This document shows positions 45,801 to 58,526 of a DNA stretch of 58,526 nucleotides, piece after piece (within the stretch, counting starts at the first letter, position 1; every line of letters starts with the position of its first letter). The DNA comes from Phaeoceros laevis. Its lineage: Eukaryota > Anthocerotophyta > Anthocerotopsida > Notothyladales. A program made the position numbers and the translations under genes. Below the pieces are notes generated by a model. The model did not search any database and was not told the DNA's origin. It worked only from the letters and a program-made list of their open reading frames with translations. Where the stretch lies: contig JBNGIQ010009234.1 of assembly GCA_049999765.1 (NCBI GenBank), positions 246,106 through 304,631 of the forward strand, given 5' to 3'.

Positions 45801-48800
45801 GCATAGTTGAGCATCTGGTCTTCTAGACTTGAGAGGCTCTCAAGCATGCAGACAACCAGGTCCGGCATATGCGGGCGTATGGACTCCCCAGCACCCTTCA
45901 GAACAACGATTTGTTCATACTCAACTATTCTTAGTTCTACACACTAATTAATAGTGTTCAACTGCAAACCATATACGCACCTTCACCAGCTTCATGATAG
46001 TGTGAATAGAAAGCCGACGTACATCACTGACTGTACTCATAATGCCTTTTGACAGGAGGAATGGCAAAATGATGGCCATCGTTGCCTTCGCATGAGCTTC
46101 AGGCGTAAGCGCGATGTCACAAAGTCTTAATGTCAACGAGCTAACTGACCTACAGAGACCATCTCCAGCAGTTCGAACAGTTTCCTTGATATCATCTACA
46201 GCTCGGAAAGCCATTACCCAGATCCTTTCCAAGTACTTGCCAACCTGCAATAGCAGATGGATTGATTGGCTGCTAATACATATGAACTCGTGGAGCAGTT
46301 ACACCAATAGATGGCCAGATGTTCACCTCATTGAATCTTCGACCCTGTATAACATCACTTAGGGCTTGACAGGCTGACTCTCGGGAGCGCCAGAGACGAG
46401 ACCCCGCTTGAACTAGTAGATCTTCCAAAATGTTGTCCAGATACTCATCAACAGCCTTTTTTGGCTCAGCAACCAGTGACCTCCAAATGTGACCCATGGC
46501 ATCCTGCGAATCCAACACCGAGGGCTTAGCTTCCATCACCCTGCACACCACTACGCTAACACTATGCATATCCTCTCGTCCGCAAATGAGGCAAAGCCTG
46601 TCTAAGAATCTCGTTGCCTATGTACCCTGACATCACACAACGGCACTGCAAGCCAACTGCACCTGTATTCGTTTGTTTGGATCATACTGGTACCGGAACA
46701 ACTTCGGAACAAGAGCAGACAGATGGGGTCTTAATGCTTCCCCTGCCTGCTTCGCTATCTTAGCGAATCCAAACGCTGCACCGCGCTTTGAATTAAGAGA
46801 AGCCTGGTGATTAGCAAGATCCATAAATTTGTATATTAGGTCCGGTTGACCCATCTCATTAGCTATGTTGCAAAGCTCCTTGTAGGTGCTTATGCTGCCA
46901 CCACCAGGTTTTTCGCCCATGGCTCCTTCCTCAAACACCTCGGAATCATCCATCAGCTGGGGATTTTAAAACAAGGAAAGGTCAGGGAGCCAAGTTCATG
47001 TAGCCCGGGCTTTTCTGACCACACATACAACCACTCATACCTTTACTGCACGCTTTTTCTTGGCAGTGCCAGATAGTGTGTTCACTAGAGCAAGCACAAG
47101 TTCCTCTTTTGTTGCAGAATCACCAAGCTCGTATACTATACTCATTCCTCGTGACGCCATTTCTTGTGTCAGCTCATTTTGCTCACCAAGCAGATGCGAA
47201 AAACTTTCCTAGAAACACATATAATGACTTGTCAGCAACCAAGCCGCTCTTCCATTCATATGCCGAGCAACAGCGGGTAGAGCTAAAACTTCAGGATTGG
47301 ATAACCACTCGAGCAACCTGAACCAACTAACAATCAACGACAGTGCCAACTTGGCCATATAACAAACCTGAATTTCTGGAAGTCTTTTTTGCAGTTTTGG
47401 ATGACGTCCACAGTATGTAATAAGCGACAGAAGCCACACTGACCCTGCACAGCGCTCCTCCTTCCTGCTACTAAACAGAAGCTCATCAAACAACCTTTGC
47501 AGTATCGTTTCCTGGGCTGAGTCTCGTGCATCTGCAGTACTTCCATCATCAAATTGCATCTCTGAGTCAACAGCAGATCCAATCGTATCTCCAGACAGGA
47601 AGTTCGAAGAGAAAGACAAAGACACATAGTTTGTACGAAGAATTTTGTCAGCTGAAATGGGAATAGCTCCCCAGATAAATGATAAAGCTTCTCCAACAGT
47701 AAAAAGGACATCCTCTGCCTGCAGAACCCGGACAGCAGAAGAAAAATAAAACTTAAGAAACAGAAAAGTGCTCAACATGAGCCAAACAGAAGCGGATATT
47801 TCATAGCACCTCGCAAATCCCGAAAACAGCAGGCGCATGCACAACTAAACGGGTTACTGCATCGCTTCACAACCGTTACCTTTGTTCGGCTAAGGCTGAA
47901 GAGAGCTGCCAAAGCTGTTTGCAATACCTCCGGACTTGAATCGCCAAAGCAGATATGTCCATATGCAAGAACTGCTTTTTGAACAACCTTCACCTCCTTT
48001 GAGGCAATTAGTTCTGCCAACCGACTAAGTACCAGCGAAAAAGTCGGCTCAATTTTAAGAGCTGCACTTTCAGTTGCTGTCCTATTTTGCTCTGAAGATG
48101 CTAAAGACGAGACTTTCTCTGCTGTTCCAGAAACTCGAGTAGTGGATGAGCTTGAAGCTGCTCCGGAAGGAGAAACCGAAAGAGAAGACAAATCCCCAAC
48201 AGGAAGCGGTAGTGGTCCCCGCAGCCCAACATGACCAAGGGCCTCTGCAGCAGAACCAGCCACAGCACTACTTCCATTTCCCATAATCTCAAGCAGTGCA
48301 GACGTTGTTGACACCAATATAGATTTTGGAACCTGCAATATAGACCCCTTAGATACACCGCCATGCTGCAGAACGTGATCTCACTGCCCTGAGGTTCAAA
48401 ACAAACAAATGCTTACTTCTGGTATTCCAGCCATACACTGGGCCAGGACATATCCAGTTGCACAAACAGCTCCATCTACCTCCTCAAACCTGCAAAGTCA
48501 TTCACCAGCTGTTGTTCAGATAGATCTCATAGCCGAGAGCTTTCATAAACTTCTGCCCACAGTTTCGCACCAAAACAAGGAAACAGGAGCTTACCGAGCT
48601 TTTGGCTTTGAAAATGTAGTTGTTAGTTCCGCAATCAATGTGACAGCATCCGCAGTTGCCAAAGCAGCTGTTGCAATGCCAACAAGCCGACTAACTGCTT
48701 CCCTCGTACTTGAGTCTATGTGACCAAGAAATTGCTTCAACCATGCCAAACGCTCTTTGTAGATCCCTGCTATCTCCTGTTGTAATCAAAAGACAATCAA

Positions 48801-51800
48801 TACTAGCACTGGCCAACCGCAGAATAGTCTACAACTTCCATTTAATAATACTTCAAATCCAATAAACGAACTTCTAGTCAGTCCAGTGTACCTCAGATGT
48901 ACGGAAAAAACCAGCTTACCTCTGGATTGTGTGTGGCGAGAGCAAGTAGACCATTGCTTGCAGCACAATGCAGCTCTACAGTTGCATCAAACGCCATGGC
49001 ATGCTCTAGTAGCATCCGGAACGCATCAAGAGACGGAAAATAGAGCTCCTTTCCCTTCTGAGCAGTTGTTGACTTGATAGAACTGATCTCTTGTTCATAG
49101 CAGTTTTGAACAAAGGATATCATAGAGGTGTATGTCTTGGGAGAAAAAAGAAGCTTCTCATTCAACAAAGTAGGTGCTAAAACTCCAGGTTGTTGTTGAG
49201 AAACGTATTCCATCATTATTCTCAAGGAAGGGTACTCTGACAAACTCTTTAATCCAGCTAAATCAACTGCCCCTGACTCACACTTCGGAGGTCTAAGGCC
49301 TTGTTGTGCTATTTCCCTGCAAGTTCACAACAAACAGCATGTGGAAGCAAAATCTGCCAATTTAAATGAAAGCGGCAAGGGTAGAGGCGGAGCCTTATCC
49401 AGTCATAACCAGACCTTATGTCAAGCTTGATGTCTGCAACTCCCAGCATACATATAAACCGGCTAGGAGCGTGACTAAACGGATAAAGACGAGTTGCCCA
49501 AACAATGGCACAGAACCTTGCTTCACTCTCCTCCTGAGATATAAGTCATTAAATCAGAACGGGATGATATGTCCGGGGTATGAGTCAACTTGGATGACAG
49601 ACAAGGCTTTTTGAAACAAATGCTCAAGAAGACATCCAGGAGCACACAAGCCACATTCTCAAACCCAGGACCGCGTACCGCCTTGATGTATTTCAGAAGT
49701 AACGCCTCAATCTCATCTGCCACTGGTCCTTTGCACCCCTAAACACCCCAATAAAAAGACCAGCATTGAGTACACCTGGGTCCAAATGCTGGGCATTCAG
49801 AAAGTTGTTACTTGGTTACAGAACTCCATCAGGAGTTTGTGAGAACAAGAAGCAATGGGAGAACCTTGTATGCTGCAGCAAGGGATGTCAAAGCTTCTTG
49901 TAGAACTGGACGTGTTGAAGATGGCTCGGTGAGAAGAGCACCAAAAAGTCGTACTGCCATCTCGCTGTTCACACTGTTGCAGCACAACGATTCCCAAAAA
50001 TGCAAAAGTGGGCCATTTCATCAGAAGACAACAACACCAGTCCTACGCCAAGAACAGAAGAGAAATTAGAAAGCACTATATTACTTGAAAAGGTGTGCTG
50101 CTCGTTGTGCGAGTTGCCCAATGGCTTGGTAGGTGAAGGACCGCAGCAGCTTCGGTGAAGCATCTGTAGACAACTCAGTTATATCAATAGAACTTACAAT
50201 GTTGAGACGCACTTCACAAATGTCATTGACAGCATTAACTGGTTACTCGAAAGTACTTTGCTTTGTCAAGACCTGTGTCACTAGAAGTTTGACCATCAAG
50301 CAACTTGACCAACCCATTCAGGATCAACGGTGCCATTGGCTTCAGCTGCTCATCTGCTGCCTGTAGATCCAACTTTAGTTAGCAAATGCACGCATATGTG
50401 GAGACAACAGATTAGACACCCGAAGTATAACAGTTCCGCTTGACACAACCAAAACGCTGCATCACTGTGTTTTAGCAAAGCCCAATGCAGAGGTCTTACA
50501 TGCTTGAATATCCAAACCGCAAACTCCATGCCTGCTTGCTTCAGTCTTCCTGTTGTGGAATTACCTACCAACGACAAAAACGGGGTTAACGTCCTGATAG
50601 CCAGCCTATCTAGGTTGAACATGTTCACAACTGCAGACTTGTCAACAATTATGGGTACGATCGGTCGGCCTCACCATAAATGCAGTCAAAAACACATTGG
50701 AGCGTCGAAGGAAAAGCATTGGCAGCTGCCACAGAACGCGTGAAAGTAGCCATGATCCTAGATTTGACTGAGGAACTGGCAGGAGAGACTATATTTTCGG
50801 CTGTAACTGTCGTAGCAGTTTGAGTTCCTGGAGAAGGTGAATGGTAATGCCATTACACAAACAAACTAGTCTATAGCCAAAGAAACCAAGGCATGCATAT
50901 ATCTTCAAACGTGTACTGGATACTACCTTAGACACGCACCTTCAAATATTGAAAAAAGACGTTGAATAAGGGCAACATTTTCAAGATTAGCTCCACCAGC
51001 CTTGCGTTTCAGTAACTCCTCACCTCTTTTAGAAACACGATCATTGCTGACAAACAGACAGGGCATCTACTTATGTAAGTCAGCTGCTCCCTTGATTGCA
51101 GGCCCTAAAAGTCCAAAGTGCAGCCCATGGAGATAGATATTGACCGTGATTGTGATTGGACAATAAAGTTCTCACCTGTCTGCAGAGGCCACCAGGAAAA
51201 GCGGGTATAGCGCATCAACTGTCAACTCCAGCTCCGCAATGAAGTTGAGCAAACCCAACTAATACCACCAAGAAAGTTTGCTGTGAAAACTTGCACAAAC
51301 GTCACAGCGCTACATTCTCCCGCAGGCCGGCTGAATTAAGTTACTGACACTGTAGAAGCAGAACCACCAACAGCAATGTTTACCTTCCGCAGCATGAGTT
51401 GCTCTCCTTTCAAAAGTTGTTTCCCACATATACGAGTACACTGAGTCAATGAAAGGCCCGCAGGTGCCACTGCAGTTCTGCAACAGAATAACATCAGTAA
51501 TACACACCTTACAAGACCTCCAAATGAGTCGAAAGTGTAGCTGAATGTCCCATTGACACCTTCAGGGGTAGCTGATTCTGGCTTACCCTTCTGGTGTGGG
51601 CTGATATAGAAGCGTCTGAAGGGAGAAAGTTGTGAAAACTTCACAGTCCAAAGGTGTTTTCGAGAAGGAACATTTTTTCAAAAAGGTCTCGTCAACCCTT
51701 TGGGAGGCAAATTTCTCCAAGCCCTACCCAGCCAACAAGTATTGCCACGGTCTAAAGTCAACCCATGGACACTTACAAACAACAACAACACTCTGATAAG

Positions 51801-52576
51801 AAGCTGTAGGATACGTCTACTTCCTGACAGACGAGTTGCTTGCAAAAATTGAACAACTCTAGATTAGCAAAATACAGCAAGAGGTCTCCGATACCCAACA
51901 AATGCCACATTGCATTGAGCGAGGGATAATATCAATCATGCAACGCGTTGTCCACCTTGGCGGCCATCCTCAGAAGCATGTCCTGGTGTTGAGCCGGCAA
52001 ACGTGCGATGCCAGAAAGTAGCAAAGGTACAGTTGCCGCCCTGTCCTGTGAACAAAACGGTCGGTGTCCGTTAAATTTCTCATCTTCCGAATTTCAGCAT
52101 GTACAACCGGCGAGTCAATGTGATGTACAATACCTCCAGCGATGATCGCTCAAAAGCCATTTCTACGTACACCAGTGCAAAGCTTTTAACCATAGGAGCC
52201 CCATCTGGGGCTGCATAGAGCGTGAGCAACTCTGCCAAAGGCAATTTTATGGATGCCTGGTCTTTGATCCGCTTATTTATATGCGTCAGCATCTCCATCA
52301 CCTATCACATGTCCACGGAATTCAGCACCCCCCGTCTGAGATTGGCAGGACGCAAATTGCTCAAGCTTGAGCCTACCTCCGGCAATTGCGCAAAGCTCTT
52401 ACCTTCTGCTTGGTCGGATGATGCGTAGAACCCAGGCGAAAGATGACAAGAGGAAGCAATTTGGCCAAAACTTTCTCAAGCTGTGGATCTTCTGTCAGTG
52501 CCAATCTTGTGAGCAATCGATCCAAAGCTGCAAATTCTCCAGGTCCATCTGCCGCCGAGGTACTCGCTTCGGCCAT
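42828..52576 (-). CDS. ECM29: Proteasome adaptor and scaffold ECM29 homologue
   Basis: A gene of about 9.7 kb with roughly 26 short exons. Borders I checked: 52576-52403 (start MAEASTSAADG), 52301-52134 and 52045-51956; the stop is at 42828. Other coding blocks lie near 51310-51490, 51180-51260, 49800-50160, 48890-49250, 47880-48340, 47390-47710, 46670-46953, 46320-46570, 45980-46250, 44880-45250, 43660-43910, 43360-43630 and 42828-43062. Conserved ECM29 landmarks are HLTHINKR-type VMEMLTHINKRIK, PLLLSGIARLPAQHQD, PAGLSLTQCTRICGK, LFRYQYDPNKRIQ and SRLWRSRESACQALSDVIQGR. The protein is a HEAT-repeat solenoid that ties the 20S core to the 19S cap of the proteasome and acts in quality control and stress disassembly. 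I did not phase every exon, so frame integrity across the whole gene is not proven. Confidence 0.9.
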
Positions 52577-53097
52577 CCTGACCTCGGGAATGAAGGATCA
52601 AGCAATGTTTTCACGCTTGATCAGGCACGACGGGAATTCATGGGAAATTCCAGTTCGAAAGCTACAAGCCCACGACTGTACTACTTCAACCCTACGAATT
52701 TTGAGTTTCCAGAGCCACTACGCAGGTACTGTACGCGATCACTTCCCCCAGTCATGACACTTCGAATTGCCAGGTGCAGCCACAAATAAATATTTACCTG
52801 CGAGGCAGAGTAGGGCCTAAAGGTTCTAGGCTCCCAGCGCTCTCGTGGAGAGTCGTTCTTCCTACGGATACAAAAGAGTTTCCTTGTAGTTGCCATTCTA
52901 CGCCTTCATGTCCGAGGCCCAGAAAGCCTAAGCGCCTATGTAGACCATTTTCCAAGGACCACTGGCGCGAACGCTTACTCTCGAGACTCTAAGCTACAGT
53001 TATACAGTACAATGGGCGCTTGGAGTTCAAATCCAATCGCCGTCAAAAATGAACGAACACTGACCATCGCACGCAGCGTGAGTCAGTTGAGGCGACT
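52577..53097. other. Between ECM29 and the downstream end of the next gene, no gene
   Basis: 521 bases between two minus-strand genes: the ECM29 start and the stop of the propeller-like gene. It should contain the ECM29 promoter. Open plus-strand frames here continue antisense to ECM29 exon 1. Confidence 0.5.
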
Positions 53098-55322
53098 TCA
53101 ATTAGACCAGACGTGAACCAAGCCATGCCTATTGCCGGTGTAAATCTCATTCCTCTCTTCATCATAGAAGAGTGCAGTTACGTCTTCAAGTGCCTCTTGC
53201 ACAGAGCTTCGAATGATTGACGAGTTGGTTCGTGCTCGAGGGGCGATACGTACACAAGGGTCATCTGCACGAATCTTTGCCAGGCATTTGCCCGTCAAAA
53301 TGTTGCTGATGTTGATGGAGCCCACTGCAGTAACAGCAAAACCAGATTAGACATGTTGGAACAAAAATGCTCCCGCAACAACACACTGCAAACCACGAAG
53401 TGATTACCAGCTCCATCATCCAGGTGGCTGTGCAAGTGGGCCTTGCAGTACGAAATGATAAGGTCTTGCTCGCTAGTAATATATATGTTGTTGGTATTAC
53501 AATCAGGATACCAGAGAAGATGATCTTCGAATGACGTTACTAACTCCCCCCGAAAGTTCCATACCGCTACTGTTCGATTCCGGAACGTCAAGAACAGTTG
53601 ATTCTCGTAGAGGAATATAAAAGCTGAAGGTGTCATGAACTCAGTTCTGCTGACCTCAGTCAACTGAGCGTTTCGGACCTGGCCACAGCACACATCAGAT
53701 ATCAGAACACAGTCACACGCTCAGTTCAAGCAGACAATAGAATTAGACATAAATGAGAATGAAACTCACATCAAGTATCTGGAGGTTCTCATTTTCTTGC
53801 TTCACAAGTAGTTTCTCATTGAACTGCTCAATAAAGTCAACCTTTTTATTTCGATGGAGAAGGTGATTGAAGGCCTTCAAAACTGACCCATCTTCTATGG
53901 ACAGAATCTTGAGAGGAACATGACCTTGCGACCTATCAAAAATGAGGAGCATGATTCCCGGGCTGGATACAAGGAGACATGCCAACGCAAACAACATAAG
54001 TCAAAGAAAACAGAATCAACTTTGCAGTAATGTGTTCGCAAGAAAGTTAACACGCACCTTATTTTGATCTCTTGAACATGCTCATCAGATATTGAATAAA
54101 GCATAGTGTAGTTCTTGAGGTCAAAAACTTTGTAGATCCTGAAGAAATGTTGCTCAGATTTTATACACTGACACATCTATAGCTCAAGAGCAGCTTATTG
54201 AAAGAAAGACAGCAGAAACACATACCGGTCTTGAGCAGAATATGTAAGGACTTTTCCATTCACATCATCAAACTCCACAAAACCAGGCCACCTCAGAGAT
54301 TCAGACTCAAACAAGGGAAAACCGGCATCAGGCTGCCCACGTCGAATATACCTGATAATACAGAAAAAAACAGACGTTAGAAGACTTTAATGACATAACA
54401 CCACATCTGCTCCACACTACTCAATTACAGCTCCCAATCAGATCGTGCCAACTTACTCAATGGGAGTTGTTCTACACTTCAAAGAGCTGAAGTTGTCTGA
54501 TGCATAAACTGACACTGTTATAAGAGAGTCGTTGTTCTTGTTGTAGAATAAACTTCGAATGACTTCATCCGAGCTAATATTAAGAAAGCATATTCTCTTG
54601 TTCGTCTCTGCAACAGGTAAAGCCTTATCAGGTTTGCTTAAGATTGAAGTATTCCGATAGCACATACCATCAGCACAGGAGAGAGAATGGTCGCATTGGG
54701 CACTCACCACGGCTGAAGGCAGCACATACCCCAGAATGGGCAAGAGCAAAGACTGTATCCCGTGCAGCTACAATCTCAACAATTCGAGATCGTTTTTTCA
54801 AAAACGGTAACTTAAGGAAATGATGGGCTTTTGGATCGTGGGTGTCAAACTCCTCCTGCAAAGATAACCAAAGAAAGACTGAGAAAAGCTTGCCATGGAA
54901 CGTAAAGCTGCCCCGAGAAACGTTGACCTAACTGGTTAAGAACGGTGTACAAACACCTGAAAACCCACTGGTCTAGGAACCTAATGCCGCGAATGCTTCT
55001 TATCCACCCGCGGGTAAGAAGCTTTCACAACTGCCGGTTCAGCCAGAGACCACTGGGTTACAGCAACTTGAAGCGAAACGAATGTCTGTCCACCTGACTC
55101 TCACAAGACAATACAGCTGAGAAGACCTGCCTGCAAGTGAAAATTTCGAAATTTCTCCTGCGAGTTGGTGCGGTTAAACGCCCAGTTGCCAGCCCGACTA
55201 ATCTCCCGTTTCAGCAGCTTTTTCACGCAGTTTTTTGAATCATCCGGGCGCTGGCGCTTGCCAGCAACAATTCGCCTCCCAGATGAGGGTCGTGGGCTAC
55301 TCTGAATTTTAACCGAATCCAT
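53098..55322 (-). CDS. Conserved beta-propeller (WD40-like) protein, unknown function
   Basis: Exons 55322-55131, 54855-54708, 54607-54457, 54351-54226, 54138-54058, 53962-53770, 53678-53408 and 53324-53098 stay in phase and give 462 residues. The N-terminal about 65 residues are basic and likely disordered or a nuclear signal (RRIVAGKRQRP). The rest is beta-rich blade-like sequence with very strongly conserved words: SLFYNKNNDSLITVSVYASD, YIRRGQPDAGFPLFESESL, KVLTYSAQDRIYKVFDLKNY, NHLLHRNKKVDFIEQFNEK, FRGELVTSFEDHLLWYPD and YTGNRHGLVHVWSN at the end. I recall an uncharacterised plant WD40-like family with these words but no function or symbol. The first intron appears to use a GC donor (CAG|GCAGGT at 55131/55130), because nearby GT donors would bring a stop codon. 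That or a missed small exon needs cDNA support. Confidence 0.82.
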
Positions 55323-58083
55323 TGAACAGGCTCGACTCCTGAAGCGAAAGCTTTGAGGGTCACTCGTTGACACCTGGAATCCTTGCCACTACCTTACTCT
55401 AAGCCCTAAAGCCGCAAGGCCCAAGCAACCGGGCTGCCATGCTGCATAACCTGCAAGCAGCTTCAATTGAGGGTTTGTGCCCCAGGCGAAAAGCACCGGC
55501 AGGACAGCCTGAAACAAGTGGAACCGCAGGGTCCGAGTCGAGGACCATGCACATGCTTGGTCAAACCCGCTCCTACAGCCAAGACTGCTCCACAAGAACG
55601 GCACGCGCTGTAAGACCGCGCCAGCGCACACAATTGGAGCTAACCACACCCGTAGCTCATCAAACCGCTTCCTGACGGGCCCGGCACAGGCTCGAGCGCC
55701 CCTCGCGCAAACCCTGCCGTCTCTACTTGCTTGCTCCGCGGGCACTCAGAAACCACAGCCGGGACACTGGCAACCCTTAAGCCAGCGTCCTTGCGCCAGA
55801 TCGCAGCACAGTCTTCATCCTCGACCCAGCAGGCACCGGCGCGCAGCCAGGTACCGCCACAGGCCTAGCTCTCCTGAAATGCGAGCAACAACCGACTCAG
55901 TTCAGCAAACAAGCGGCAGGGGGATACCCCTGGAACGAGGAGTGTGGAGCGAGGCAAGTTGCACGCGACGCTGAGAAGGGGAAGCGAGTGAGGAGAGGAT
56001 GGAAGAGCGCTCGGATGTGGAGAGAAGGAAAAGAAGGCAAAACGCGAGCGGGGCAGCCGCGGAGCCTGGAGAGAAGGGAAAGAGAGCCAGCCCCAGCAGC
56101 AGCAGCTTTGCCCGGTTTGAATGTGGCGAGGGTCTGTAGGGCCTATGACTGCACCGGCACCGGTGGGGCCTCACAACTTATAGGTCGACTCTGCTGACGC
56201 CTGGTTTGAATTTTGAGTGCCTGTGTTTCAAATCTACCGAGCTGACTTACCACGGCCCCTGCCTTCAAAATTTGAAACCCCTTCCTTCCTTATCGACGAT
56301 CGAGTACATGTATACAGCACACTAGCCAATTTTTACGTTGTCCAAGGGTCAACATCTCGTGGCGATGCGAGGCAAGAGGCGTAGACCGGCTGCCAAAAGT
56401 GGAAGCGTCCCGATGTCTAGCATTGCCTACCCGGATGATAATCTCATCATAGAAAAAGTTGAGCACCTCATAACCTCTTGTACATAAAAATAGTTATTCT
56501 AACCAGTTCATGCTATATAATCCATTACCAATTTGTCAAGTCTTCCTACGGGAGCATTTCCATCTCCTTCTTTGACCATGGCATCTTGTAAAGGCATTCA
56601 ATCTAGTAGGTTCATGAAATACGTCTCCTGAGCTAGAGCTAGAAGGACTTCAAATGCTCAAGTTATCGAGTTATCGAGGTTATCAAGTTATCGAGGTCCA
56701 CATAGGTTGGCTTTCCTCTTTCTTGTAGCCATTAATTATGTATACAAACCAAAAGCTATAGCACACTTCCTTATAAAGCTATAGCAACACAGGTAAAGAA
56801 CAAAAAGTAGAAATGCAATATGTGAGGCTACTACTTCCAAGTTCAATAGAGAACGAGTAGAGTCCACCACGACCCCAAAAAAGGTAGACGAGTAAAACAA
56901 GGAAAACTTGAAAAATTCTAGATCGCTTGCATTGCAGTGTGTATCCTATGTAGCACGGTTCACAAGATAATTTTAATTATTCCTATTAATAAAAATACTA
57001 TTCCAAGCAAATATTATAACATGTGCGTAGTTGGCTTCCAACTTCTGGCTATCTAATATAGGGATGGGTGATAGAAACTTCTGAGGAATTCCTCCTAGTT
57101 TAAAACAAATTACTATGTTTATAACCGTTAAAAATAGCTTCCACCAATTTTGAGGAGTTTAAAACAAATTGAGGAATTTAAACTTTAAAACAAATATGGT
57201 TGGTACAAACCAAAACCATAGTTAAAAACAATAGATTTGATATGTTACAATGAGAGGATAATATATCAGAGAGATAATCAAAGACAAACCTTTCAAGGCT
57301 CAATATTCCAAACCTAAAATAAAACAAAGAAGAACTCCACAAGACTTGGATATTTTTTTGGGTTCCCTTGTGTTCATGTACAAACATTCAAACATGTTCT
57401 ATGCATCGAGATCAAACATATTTATGGTCGACTGAGATATATACAGATTATCTATATCTAAAATCATTTTTTTAATAATTATAATATTTTTACCAAGCAA
57501 ATTCATTATTACCAAGCCTATTTGTTATTAACTGATTATGTGGTAATTACCAACCCAATCTGTTAAAAACAGGGTATTTACACCTATTGGTAACTATTTG
57601 GTGGTTACTTTGATTTTCGAGAGGCCTGGTAAAAACTGTTCTAAACTGATATTTGCCAATTAATAATTACCAGTTAGTTTCTACTGGGACATCCCTACAT
57701 CTAATAACATATTTACTTTCATCAAGAACTCAAGCCCAAACCACGGATAACATTCATATATAAGGTTTTAACTGTGTTATAAGTAGGGTTTCTGTCGGAC
57801 TGGAACGGGTTCCCATTCGGTCGCGTTCCCGTCCGTTGGGAACACGTTTTTTATTTTTCGGGAAACGTTCCCGAAAGACAAGTTCCTTCGCCATGGTTGC
57901 CAAGCTTAGGAGGGCGTTGGCCCGCCCCGCCCTGCCTTGCCCCGGCCGCCTCTCCTCCCAACCTGGCCAGCTATTGCTGCCAGCCACGGCCCTCTCCATG
58001 AGGCCGCGCGTGCGGCCCTGCCATGCCTGCCATGTCGTTGCAGGAAACAGGGCGCCTTCCTGCCTCTCTCGCAAGGCCTGCCC
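55323..58083. other. Long intergenic region, no gene
   Basis: 55323-56200 is GC-rich and upstream of the propeller gene; open frames in it are compositional. 56200-57780 is AT-rich with many short repeated words, for example ATTTGTTATTA/GGTAATTACC near 57500-57680 and GAGTTTAAAACAAATT at 57149 and again in shorter form nearby. It contains no gene. 57780-57890 changes abruptly to a GC-rich segment with GGGAACACG/CGTTCCCG-like inverted words, probably an old transposon edge. Confidence 0.5.
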
Positions 58084-58105
58084 TGCCCCTCCTTGCCCTC
58101 CCTTG

Positions 58106-58400
58106 CTGGAATTGGGGGAGGGAGGCGTCATCCCTCCGATCCCGCTCTGCCTGGTGGAGGCGGCAGGAATGGCGCCTCCCTCCCAGCTCCATCCCTACTA
58201 AAATTGGGCAAGGGAGGGAGGCCGCCCTGCTAGAATTGGGGGAGGGAGGCGCCATCCCTCCGTCATCCCACTCTGCCCGGTGGAATCGGCAGGAATGGCA
58301 CCTCCCTCCTAGCTCTACCCCTGCTGAAATTGGGCAACACAAGGAGCCCGCCCTGCTGGAAATTGGGGAGCCCGCCCTGCTGGGAATTGGGGAGGCCCAA
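58106..58400. repeat. GC-rich minisatellite, unit about 124 bp, 2.3 copies
   Basis: Units begin CTGGAATTGGGGGAGGGAGG at 58106, a one-base variant (CTAGAATTGGGG) at 58230, and CTGGAAATTGGGG at about 58356, where the repeat breaks into a short doubled unit (GAGCCCGCCCTGCTGG, twice). Open frames across it on both strands follow the repeat and are not a gene. Confidence 0.8.
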
Positions 58401-58526
58401 GATGAGGGCTGGGAGTGCCGAGAGCGGGGTGACCGCTAATGGGAAGTCCTCAATAATAACTAACTTTCGTTTTTAAGCATTCGCTTTTTAGTTATTTGTT
58501 TAACAAATAACTTGAAATAAGTTTTT

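Noticed and set aside
53000-53060. GTTCAAATCC resembling a tRNA T-arm box
   Set aside because: No acceptor stem or anticodon arm could be folded around it on either strand.
57754-58439. Several 90-140 codon frames at the window end
   Set aside because: They follow the minisatellite in all registers on both strands, so they are products of repeat composition.

Overview
The window is nuclear DNA from a green plant lineage (streptophyte). Genes are split by many short GT-AG introns. Several encode typically plant or plastid proteins: ferredoxin sulfite reductase, a chloroplast rhomboid, a DUF3007 plastid membrane protein, a Tat-type thylakoid lumen protein and an HMA5-like copper ATPase. There is also a CRT3-like calreticulin with an HDEL signal. 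Intron sizes and mobile elements fit a non-seed land plant or a streptophyte alga, but I cannot name the species. Two 100-base N runs (6943-7042 and 10973-11072) are scaffold gaps.

Layout. 1-1751: no gene I can support. 1752-2679 (-): DUF3007 plastid membrane protein. 3136-4398 (-): U1-like C2H2 zinc-finger protein. 4598-6518 (+): multi-pass membrane protein of unknown function, divergent from the zinc-finger gene. 6519-12100: a repeat block. It holds a tandem duplication, a broken LINE-type retrotransposon (8022-11914) and, inside that LINE, an insertion whose left end is a perfect En/Spm (CACTA) terminus. 12509-13034 (-): lumen protein. 14086-14816 (+): CKS1. 15382-21659 (+): large PHD-finger protein. 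22820-25786 (+): sulfite reductase. 25787-27737: intergenic, with a dead pogo/Tigger-like transposon and a perfect 17-bp hairpin. 27738-29492 (+): rhomboid protease. 29641-31176 (-): DUF212 phosphatase-like protein. 31404-33282 (+): METTL21-like methyltransferase. 33570-37300 (-): calreticulin. 37883-41614 (-): copper ATPase. 42828-52576 (-): proteasome adaptor ECM29. 53098-55322 (-): conserved beta-propeller-like protein. 55323-58526: AT-rich intergenic DNA ending in a GC-rich minisatellite.

The genes do not form a pathway; they are a normal mix of housekeeping loci in divergent, convergent and tandem arrangements. For most multi-exon genes I joined exons by hand using GT/AG borders and checked that phases stayed open from start to stop. 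Joins that did not resolve are stated.

The observations most worth a second look are these: the calreticulin HDEL signal completed by a 12-nt terminal exon; a copper ATPase whose HP motif reads His-Val; the transposon nested in a LINE ORF1 with matching sequence on both sides of the scaffold gap; a likely GC-AG intron; and the hairpin at 27411-27453. I did not find a convincing new defence or gene-cluster system.
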